From Chloroflexota bacterium (GTDB lineage Bacteria > Chloroflexota > Limnocylindria > Limnocylindrales > Limnocylindraceae), in the NCBI GenBank assembly GCA_003476885.1, contig DMUR01000008.1, positions 10,330 to 20,002 on the forward strand: a DNA stretch of 9,673 nt, read 5' to 3'. Below the pieces are notes generated by a model. The model had not been told where the DNA came from. It did no database searches and saw nothing but the letters and a program-made list of their open reading frames with translations. Of the stretch, positions 1-5,864 are shown one piece after another. Made by a program: the position numbers and the translations under genes. The number at the start of each line of letters is the position of its first letter. Within the stretch, counting starts at the first letter, position 1.

Positions 1-116
1 GGGACCGCATATCGCCGGTCAACAGCGCCGTGGGCGGGTCGCGGATCCACGGGCTCCGCACATCCAACGCTTGTTGAGCTGGCCATGGGGGGTGGCGTCC
101 GCCGCTGAGGCTGATA
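1..116. other. Upstream flank without an assignable gene
   Basis: No coding region can be assigned with confidence. Two + strand frames run in from the left edge, closing at TGA 75-77 and TGA 106-108, so either could be the last 25-35 codons of an upstream gene. Neither short peptide resembles a family I recognise. Nothing here looks like a tRNA or an intrinsic terminator with a T-tract. Because the next gene encodes a coiled-coil M23 hydrolase of the type that FtsEX often controls, the 3' end of an ftsX-like gene would be a natural neighbour, but these bases do not show it. Confidence 0.4.
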
Positions 117-120
117 CGCT
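112..120 (+). promoter_or_regulatory. Candidate extended -10 promoter for the M23 peptidase gene
   Basis: TGATACGCT fits the extended -10 pattern TG-N-TANNNT, which can work without a good -35 box. No TTGACA-like hexamer lies at the right distance. A start about 7 nt downstream of the hexamer would fall near position 127, giving a 5' leader of about 20 nt that still carries the GGAGG Shine-Dalgarno at 137-141. This start would remove most of the left arm of the hairpin at 117-146. The call is a motif match only. Confidence 0.4.
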
Positions 121-146
121 GCCTTCCAGAACGACTGGAGGCAGCG
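117..146 (+). promoter_or_regulatory. Hairpin that buries the Shine-Dalgarno of the M23 gene
   Basis: The left arm (117-129) pairs with the right arm (135-146) as 7 bp, a single bulged T at 124, then 5 bp, closed by the 5-nt loop AACGA. The GGAGG at 137-141 is entirely within the right arm, and the arm ends at the base before the ATG at 147. No T-tract follows, so it is not an intrinsic terminator. A transcript reading through from upstream would have its ribosome-binding site closed, while one started near 127 could not form the stem. It could also act as a DNA operator palindrome over the promoter. Pairing was checked base by hand; function is inferred. Confidence 0.6.
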
Positions 147-1595
147 ATGGTAGCCCGCACTGCTCCGAGCCGAATACTGACGACGTGGCGAGCGCGCCTT
201 GCTGCGCTCCTCGTTGCCCCACTCCTTGTGGTTGGCCTCGGCTTCAGTAGCGTCTCACCCGTTCGTGCCGACCAGCTTGACGACGCACTCGCACGACAGA
301 AGGAGCTCGCCGCGCAACTTGCTCAGCAACAGAAGGCGCTGAACGCGCTGATCGCACAACAGAAAGACCTCGAGGCGCAGTTGAAGGCCACGACCGCCGC
401 GCTTGCGAAGAATACCGCCTCGCTCGCGAATATCACGAGTGAGGTCACGCGACTCTCTGCGGTTGTTGAGAAGGCGAAGAGGGAACTCCAGACCCTGGAA
501 TCCGAGGTGAACCGTCTCGATGCGGAGATCTCTCGTCTGGTGCGCCAACAGGAGGAGAAGGCGCGCGATCTTGCCGCACGGCAGGCGATCCTCGCCGCGC
601 GCATCAGGGAGGCGTACATCGCCGACCAGACGCCGCCACTCTGGACGCTCCTCTCCAGCCAAACCTTCACCGATCTCTTGATTGATCTTGCCGGATTCTC
701 CGCGCTTGGACAGGCTGACGTCTCCCTTGCAGACGGTATTGCCCGCGATGCGGCGCGCCTCGCCGCGATCGAAGAGCAGGTTCGACAGAATCGGGCCGAG
801 ACTGAGAAGTTGCGACGAGCCGCAGCCGCGCAGAAGGCGGCGCTCGATAAGCAGGTGACGCTGCTGGAGGCGGCGAAGGTGCGTCTCGCCGCGGCGATCG
901 CGGCGCAGAAGAAGGCGATCGCCGCACAGAAGGCGGCGATGGATCGCGTGCTCAACGATAAGGTGCGCCTCGCCGCTGCGGTTGCCGCGCTGAAGGCGGA
1001 AGAGGCGCAGGTGAAGTCCATTGTTGATCGGTTACTGAAGCAGCAGTTCGGATCAACGCTCCCGATCCTCTACCAGGGTGGGTGGACGTGGCCGATCGCG
1101 CGCACTGCGGCGGGATTCGTGCAGCCGAAGAATGGGTATCGTCCGTACATCTCGCAGAAGTACGGATGTGTCAGCTGGCAGATCTATCCGCGCAGCGGCA
1201 GCTGCCCGTCGTCACGACCGTACTTCCACAACGGTGTGGACATTGCAGCGCCTGCAGGGACACCGATCTATGCCGCGGCAACAGGGAAGGTGATGATCGC
1301 TGGCACCTGTTCGTACTGCGTGGTCTGGAAGGGGATGCGCCGACTTGCCTGGGTCTGGATTGCGCACAGCAAGTCGATGGTGAGCATCTATGGACACGTG
1401 GGAGACGGTTCGCGGAGTAGCGAGCCGCGTTGGCGCGTCAACGCAGGTGATTACGTCACCGCAGGACAGCTGATCGCATTCGTTGGCTCAACGGGAAATG
1501 TGACCGGACCGCACCTTCACCTCTCCATGCTGAATGGCGGAAAGTACGTTTGCATCCAGCAGTACCTCCCAGGCGGCGCCTGCCCCGCGGACTAG
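147..1595 (+). CDS. Exported coiled-coil M23 (LytM-type) peptidoglycan endopeptidase, EnvC/PcsB/RipC-like
   Basis: This 482-aa protein probably cleaves peptide cross-links in peptidoglycan outside the membrane, during division or growth. Residues 1-41 form a signal peptide: an Arg-bearing N-region, a hydrophobic core around 18-33 and a likely cut after Val-Arg-Ala 41. Residues about 42-155 and 192-298 are Ala/Gln/Lys/Glu-rich coiled coils, joined by a hydrophobic helical segment (about 157-190, with SSQTFTDLLIDL) like the one in PcsB/EnvC proteins that contact FtsX. The M23 domain occupies about 310-470 and is not degenerate: zinc ligands H361 and D365 (HNGVD) and H458, plus catalytic H417 (YGHV) and H456 (PHLH). 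Six cysteines (341, 353, 388, 391, 469, 479) all lie in this C-terminal half, suggesting disulfides. The start is supported by GGAGG 5 nt upstream. By family precedent the coiled coil may hold the enzyme inactive until a partner such as FtsEX acts; no ftsEX is visible here. Confidence 0.92.
   Translation: MVARTAPSRILTTWRARLAALLVAPLLVVGLGFSSVSPVRADQLDDALARQKELAAQLAQQQKALNALIAQQKDLEAQLKATTAALAKNTASLANITSEVTRLSAVVEKAKRELQTLESEVNRLDAEISRLVRQQEEKARDLAARQAILAARIREAYIADQTPPLWTLLSSQTFTDLLIDLAGFSALGQADVSLADGIARDAARLAAIEEQVRQNRAETEKLRRAAAAQKAALDKQVTLLEAAKVRLAAAIAAQKKAIAAQKAAMDRVLNDKVRLAAAVAALKAEEAQVKSIVDRLLKQQFGSTLPILYQGGWTWPIARTAAGFVQPKNGYRPYISQKYGCVSWQIYPRSGSCPSSRPYFHNGVDIAAPAGTPIYAAATGKVMIAGTCSYCVVWKGMRRLAWVWIAHSKSMVSIYGHVGDGSRSSEPRWRVNAGDYVTAGQLIAFVGSTGNVTGPHLHLSMLNGGKYVCIQQYLPGGACPAD
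893..932 (+). repeat. 21-bp-period tandem duplication in the coiled-coil coding region
   Basis: The 19-mers at 893-911 and 914-932 match at 17 of 19 bases with a 21-bp offset, exactly seven codons. The products are AIAAQKK (residues 250-256) and AIAAQKA (257-263). This is a duplication of one heptad that keeps the coiled-coil register of the M23 protein, so it looks like repeat growth within a helix and not a mobile repeat. Confidence 0.7.
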
Positions 1596-1602
1596 CGCGC
1601 CC

Positions 1603-2106
1603 ATGCCAAGCGCAGCGGAGATCCCCGCACTTCTCACCTCCTTCGGCATCACCACAGCCGCGCCGCATCGACGCGAAGACGCAACGGTCTGGGATCTAGA
1701 ACTTGACGGGAACGTTCGGCGCGGGTTGCGCGTCACCTTGATCCATGACGCACGCTCAGGTGGTGCGCTGATGGTCTGGGCACACCTTGCACCACCGCTC
1801 GGTGACGGCCTTCGTGCCGCGTATCGTCGCCTCTTGCAGTGGAATGATCGCTTCCCGTTTGCAAAGTTTGCGATTGCTGAAGATGGCCGCCCCACGCTGA
1901 GTGTTGAACTCCGCGCTGTGGATGCAACGCCGGAGCAGGTGCGAGACGCGCTCGCCCGGGTGCTCCTCATCGCCGATGCGCTGGTCAGTGAGACCGCGGA
2001 GTGGATCTGGATTGGCGGGAAGGTGCCGCCAGATCCTGGCGGTGAGCGAAGGAATCGTCCACTGCTCGCAGGCGCAGGAGATCTCGCCGAGCGACTCGAG
2101 GGGTAA
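1603..2106 (+). CDS. YbjN-domain protein (type III secretion chaperone-like fold)
   Basis: This 167-aa protein resembles YbjN-family sensory/chaperone-like proteins. The diagnostic stretch is around residues 77-125: a helix with LLQWN, then PFAKFAIAEDGRPTLSVEL, an acidic loop and a long Ala/Leu helix. An N-terminal alpha/beta half (residues 5-62) precedes it, and the Pro/Gly/Arg-rich tail after about 141 is probably disordered. The molecular function of the family is poorly defined; it is thought to work through protein binding. I chose the ATG at 1603, 7 nt after the M23 stop. An in-frame ATG at 1534 would overlap the M23 gene by 62 nt and also lacks a ribosome-binding site. No Shine-Dalgarno precedes 1603 either, so translation probably depends on reinitiation by ribosomes finishing the M23 gene. 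Cytosolic: no signal or membrane segment. Confidence 0.75.
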   Translation: MPSAAEIPALLTSFGITTAAPHRREDATVWDLELDGNVRRGLRVTLIHDARSGGALMVWAHLAPPLGDGLRAAYRRLLQWNDRFPFAKFAIAEDGRPTLSVELRAVDATPEQVRDALARVLLIADALVSETAEWIWIGGKVPPDPGGERRNRPLLAGAGDLAERLEG

Positions 2107-2140
2107 CGCATCGCGCTCGGATCACTCGAAGAGGCGCGGC

Positions 2141-2146
2141 TACACT
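2141..2146 (+). promoter_or_regulatory. Candidate -10 box for a leaderless nicotinate phosphoribosyltransferase mRNA
   Basis: TACACT fits TANNNT and its last base is 6 nt before the ATG at 2153, so transcription would be expected to start at or next to the A of the start codon. No Shine-Dalgarno lies at a useful distance; the nearest GAGG, at 2131-2134, is 18 nt away. No convincing -35 box is visible. The same geometry recurs at 7491-7496, which strengthens both calls. Confidence 0.45.
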
Positions 2147-2152
2147 GGGCAG

Positions 2153-3217
2153 ATGCCAGAGCTTGATCGCCCCACGCGACCCGTCCCGGCCCCCCTGCCA
2201 GCCGCCTTGAGCGGCGACAACGCCGACGTCTACTTCCTTCGCACCCAGCAGGTCCTGCGCAGTGACGGACGAAACCCGATCGTCACCATGGAGGCCTTCT
2301 GCCGCAAGGAGGGCGCCACCCTCTGCGGTATCGATGAGGTGAAGGGTCTCCTCGCGGTGGCACTCCACGAGGAGGCGGCAGCCGGCCGAGCGACCGTCTG
2401 GGGGCTCCGTGATGGCGACGTGATCGGCGCCAAAGAGGTGGTGCTCCGCATCCGCGCGCCGTATCTCAGCTTTGCCCACTTGGAGACCGCCTACCTTGGC
2501 GCCATGGCGCACGGCACCGGCTGGGCGACCGCAGCGCGCGCCATCGTTGATGCGGCGGCACCAACCCGAGTGATCGCATTCGGTGCACGGCACGTTCATC
2601 CGAACGTTGCGGATCGACTCGATCACGCGGCGTTGATTGGTGGTGCACAAAGTGCGTCCACCTCAGCGGCGAGTGCGCGTCACGGGATCGCTCCAGTTGG
2701 CACCATGCCCCATGCACTCGTCCTGATTTACGGTGACACCGTGGAGGCGGCACTCGCATTTGATCGGGCCATGGAGAGCGACGTGCCACGTATCGTGCTT
2801 GTTGACACCTTTCGTGATGAAGCCGAAGAGTCAGCCCGCGTGGCGGCGGCGCTCGGTGATCGACTGGGCGGCGTTCGACTCGACCGCGCGAGTGAGCTGG
2901 GTGGCGTGACACCCGAACTTGTCGCAGAGGTGCGCGCCGCGCTTGATGGTGCGGGCGCAACCAGCGCGAAGATCGTGATCTCTGGCGGGCTCACGGTGGA
3001 GCGAATCGCGCAGTTCAAGGCGGCAGGGTCAGCGGTTGATACGTATGCCGTCGGGAGCGCGATCTCTGGCACCCGACCGATCGACTTCACCGCGGATATT
3101 CATGACATTGACGGGACACCGATTGGAAAGCGTGGCCGCGCCAGCGGTTTGACAGAGTCTCCGCGTTTGCGCGAAGTTGATCTCGCTGCGTGGCGCGAAG
3201 CGACGCTAAAAGGATAA
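2153..3217 (+). CDS. pncB: Nicotinate phosphoribosyltransferase (NAD salvage)
   Basis: This enzyme joins nicotinate and PRPP, with ATP, to give nicotinate mononucleotide, the first step of the Preiss-Handler route to NAD, in the cytosol. The 354-aa protein matches the short archaeal/Gram-positive-type class. It has an N-terminal DVYFLRTQQVL segment (residues 25-35), GARHVHP (144-150), GTMPH (183-187, holding the His expected to be phosphorylated during ATP coupling), an LVDTFRDE acidic strand-loop (216-223), the strand ISGGLTVERI (276-285) and the phosphate-binding AVGSAISG (299-306). The frame is open from 1901, but that extension would overlap the YbjN gene by about 200 nt and shows no family similarity. 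The family similarity begins just after the ATG at 2153, so I use that start. It lacks a Shine-Dalgarno (see the -10 call just upstream). The M1 aminopeptidase gene follows after 13 nt, probably as one operon. Confidence 0.9.
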   Translation: MPELDRPTRPVPAPLPAALSGDNADVYFLRTQQVLRSDGRNPIVTMEAFCRKEGATLCGIDEVKGLLAVALHEEAAAGRATVWGLRDGDVIGAKEVVLRIRAPYLSFAHLETAYLGAMAHGTGWATAARAIVDAAAPTRVIAFGARHVHPNVADRLDHAALIGGAQSASTSAASARHGIAPVGTMPHALVLIYGDTVEAALAFDRAMESDVPRIVLVDTFRDEAEESARVAAALGDRLGGVRLDRASELGGVTPELVAEVRAALDGAGATSAKIVISGGLTVERIAQFKAAGSAVDTYAVGSAISGTRPIDFTADIHDIDGTPIGKRGRASGLTESPRLREVDLAAWREATLKG

Positions 3218-3230
3218 GGAGACTCCCAAC

Positions 3231-5864
3231 ATGCCACTCACGATCAGTAGTCCAGCAGCAGAGGCGCGAGACCTCCTCACGCAGGCGGAGGCCGCAGCAC
3301 GTGCAGCGGCGGTAAGTGGCGTCTCCTATTCCATCCGACTCGGGCTCACCGCTGGATCTGCGTCGTTCACGGGGCGCGCCGAGGTTCGTTTCACGCTTGC
3401 TCAGTCAGCGGAAGGCCCGATCTTCCTCTGCTTCCGAGGCCAGACGATTCAGGCGATGCGCCTCAATGGGAGTGACGTGGCAACCCCATCTTGGAACGGA
3501 TATCGACTCACCCTTGATCAGGGTCTCCTGAAGCGCGGCGCGGAGAACCGGCTTGAGGTTGAGTACGAGAACGCCTTTGATACGGGTGGCGACGGGGTCT
3601 TCCGCTTCGTAGATCCGGAAGATAGCGCCGAATACATCTACACAAACTTTGAGCCGTACGAGGCGCACCGCATGGCACCGCTCTTTGATCAACCAGACAT
3701 CAAGGCGCGACTCACGCTTGAGGTGCTCGCCCCATCTGAGTGGGTGGTGTTGGCGAACGGCGCCGAGCGAGCCGCCGGACCCGTTGAGGCTGACGGGCGT
3801 ACGTTGCGCACCTTTACTGAGACGCCGCCACTCTCCACCTACCTCTTCGCAATGACCGCAGGCGCATTCGTCGGCGAGCGACGTGAGCTGCGCCTCCCTG
3901 GTCGCGCAGAGGCCATCCCTGTCGGCCTCTGGTCGCGGCGCTCGCTCGCCACACACCTTGAACACGACCGCTTCCATGAGATGACGGAACAGGCGTTCCT
4001 CTATTTCGGCGCGCTCTTCGGACGCGAGTACCCGTTTGACAAGCTGGATCACGTCTTCTGCCCAGAGTTCAATGTGGGGGCTATGGAGAACGTAGGGCTG
4101 ATCACCTACACCGAGCGATACGTCTTCCGTAGCACTCCAACACCGAGTGACGTGACCGATCTTGCAGAGGTAGTCTTTCATGAGATCGCGCACATGTGGT
4201 TCGGCAACCTCGTCACGATGCGATGGTGGGACGACCTCTGGCTCAATGAGTCATTCGCCACCTACGTGTCGTACCTCTGCCTGACGGAGGGTGCACCGTA
4301 CCCTGATGCGTGGCGTGACTTCAATGTGCAGCTGAAGGGATGGGCGCTGCGAGAGGATGATGCGCCGACCACTCATCCGATCGCGGGGAGAGTCCTTGAT
4401 ACCGATCAGACCTTCCTCAACTTTGATGGGATCACCTACGGAAAGGGGGGCGCAGTCCTCAAGCAGCTCGGCGCACGTCTCGGTCGTGAAGGGTTTGCTG
4501 CGGGACTTCGCCTCTACTTCCAGCGCCACGCATTCGCGAACGCAACCCTTGCCGACTTCCTCGCCGCACTCGAGGAGGGGAGCGGCGTGCCGCTCGCTGA
4601 CTGGTCGGCGCAGTGGCTTCGGACGAGCGGACCGAACCGGTTCGCCGCTGAGGTGACGGAGGGCCCTGGAGGGAGCATCGCGAGCCTCTCGGTGCGCCAG
4701 GAAGTTGTCTCAGGAGATCCGGTGCTCCGTCAGCACCTGATGCGCATCGCGCTCATCTATCCGGATCGGAGTGGCGTCAGGATTGAGGGGCACGAGCTCC
4801 TCCTTGACGGTGAGCGCGTACATGTGCCGAGCGCCACTGGTCGTCCACTTCCGCTCGCCGTCATCCCAAACCATGACGATCTCGCCGTTGGAAAGATCGC
4901 GCTCGACGCCGCGACAATCCGCTTCGCCACGGAGAGGCTGGAGGAGATCCCCGACGGACTCCTCCGCCAGGTCACATGGACTGCCATGTGGGAACTCGTT
5001 CGCGACGGATCCTTTAGCGCGAGCGACTACGCGGCGCTCCTCGTTGCGCGACTCCCTGAGGAGCAAGACGCATCAATCGTGCAGCAGATTGTGGAGTCAA
5101 CACTCGGTTCACTTCTGCTGCGCTACCTCCCAGATGGCGAACGTGAACGATGGGGGAGCCGCATCGTTGAGGTCGCGCGCGCGCGACTCGCTCGAGGTGG
5201 GGACGAAGGGACACGGATTGTCTGGTCGCGCATCTTGGTTCTCGCCTCCGTCACGCCGCGTGACATTGAAGAGAGTTGGCAGGTTGCTGCTGGTGAAACG
5301 CCACTCGAGGGGGTGGAGATTGATCAGGATCACCGTTGGACACTCCTCATTCGCGGCGCATCACACGGACTCCCACAACGCGCGGCGCGACTGCGGGCTG
5401 AGGCGGAACGTGATCCGAGCGACCGCGGGGAGCGCGCGCTCCTCAGCGCCGCGGCGGCAGAGCCGAGTATCCCCGCGAAGCGTGCCGCGTGGGAGAAGAT
5501 CCTCACACCAAACGGTCACGGCAGCGTGAGGCGCACTCTTGCGGCCGCTGCCGGATTCGCGTGGCCGTGGCAGCGCGAACTTCTTGGGCCGTATCAGCCA
5601 CTGCTGGCGGACGCGCTCCAGACGCTCGGTGCAAGCGACGTCACCTTTGCACGCGACTGGTTCCGTGCCGCATCCTTCGGCCTCTGGGGTGACCCCGTAG
5701 GGATGCTAGAGGTGGCGGACAAACTGATTGACCGACTCGGCGATCCAACGAGTAGGGTTCCGGCCGTTGATGCCGCGCGTCTCCGTCGGTTCACACTGAC
5801 CGAACGCGATGCACTTGTGCGCATCCTTCGGCAGCGAAGGGGCGAACTAGAAGTGGCGAACTAG
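3231..5864 (+). CDS. pepN: M1-family zinc aminopeptidase (aminopeptidase N type)
   Basis: This enzyme removes N-terminal amino acids from peptides late in cytosolic protein turnover. The 877-aa length and domain order fit the family. There is an N-terminal beta domain (about 15-215), then a thermolysin-like catalytic domain with the substrate-anchoring GAMEN (283-287), zinc site H317-E318-x2-H321 and E340 in WLNESFATY (18 residues between H321 and E340), and catalytic Y403 in ITYGKGG. A C-terminal helical ERAP1-C-like domain spans about 520-860. All catalytic residues are present, and there is no signal peptide or membrane helix. The start at 3231 is supported by AAGGAGA at 3216-3222, 8 nt upstream and overlapping the pncB stop, so the two genes are probably co-transcribed and translationally linked. 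The gene ends in a small direct repeat, and its TAG shares a CTAG with the convergent aminotransferase gene. Peptide specificity cannot be read from the sequence. Confidence 0.95.
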   Translation: MPLTISSPAAEARDLLTQAEAAARAAAVSGVSYSIRLGLTAGSASFTGRAEVRFTLAQSAEGPIFLCFRGQTIQAMRLNGSDVATPSWNGYRLTLDQGLLKRGAENRLEVEYENAFDTGGDGVFRFVDPEDSAEYIYTNFEPYEAHRMAPLFDQPDIKARLTLEVLAPSEWVVLANGAERAAGPVEADGRTLRTFTETPPLSTYLFAMTAGAFVGERRELRLPGRAEAIPVGLWSRRSLATHLEHDRFHEMTEQAFLYFGALFGREYPFDKLDHVFCPEFNVGAMENVGLITYTERYVFRSTPTPSDVTDLAEVVFHEIAHMWFGNLVTMRWWDDLWLNESFATYVSYLCLTEGAPYPDAWRDFNVQLKGWALREDDAPTTHPIAGRVLDTDQTFLNFDGITYGKGGAVLKQLGARLGREGFAAGLRLYFQRHAFANATLADFLAALEEGSGVPLADWSAQWLRTSGPNRFAAEVTEGPGGSIASLSVRQEVVSGDPVLRQHLMRIALIYPDRSGVRIEGHELLLDGERVHVPSATGRPLPLAVIPNHDDLAVGKIALDAATIRFATERLEEIPDGLLRQVTWTAMWELVRDGSFSASDYAALLVARLPEEQDASIVQQIVESTLGSLLLRYLPDGERERWGSRIVEVARARLARGGDEGTRIVWSRILVLASVTPRDIEESWQVAAGETPLEGVEIDQDHRWTLLIRGASHGLPQRAARLRAEAERDPSDRGERALLSAAAAEPSIPAKRAAWEKILTPNGHGSVRRTLAAAAGFAWPWQRELLGPYQPLLADALQTLGASDVTFARDWFRAASFGLWGDPVGMLEVADKLIDRLGDPTSRVPAVDAARLRRFTLTERDALVRILRQRRGELEVAN
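5841..5864. repeat. 14-bp-period tandem duplication at the pepN 3' end
   Basis: GGCGAACTAG occurs at 5841-5850 and again at 5855-5864, separated by AAGT. The second copy supplies the pepN stop. The period is not a multiple of three, so the copies are read in different frames: Gly-Glu-Leu in the first, Ala-Asn-stop in the second. Removing one 14-bp unit would extend pepN to a TAG at 5870-5872 and leave the aminotransferase stop intact. This suggests replication slippage that moved the stop and shortened the overlap between the convergent genes. Confidence 0.65.

Noticed and set aside
891..925. GCGATCGC octamers resembling the cyanobacterial HIP1 repeat
   Set aside because: They occur in Ala-Ile-Ala codons of the coiled coil, and I do not see the octamer spread at high density through the rest of the window.
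1901..2152. An upstream extension of the nicotinate phosphoribosyltransferase frame
   Set aside because: The extra 84 residues overlap the YbjN gene, are Arg/Ser-rich and unlike the family; recognisable similarity begins after the ATG at 2153.
3405..4193. A 262-codon minus-strand frame inside pepN, and similar long frames at 323-1021 and 1985-2650
   Set aside because: All lie opposite well-supported genes in GC-rich DNA, where antisense open frames are common; the products are low-complexity or featureless.
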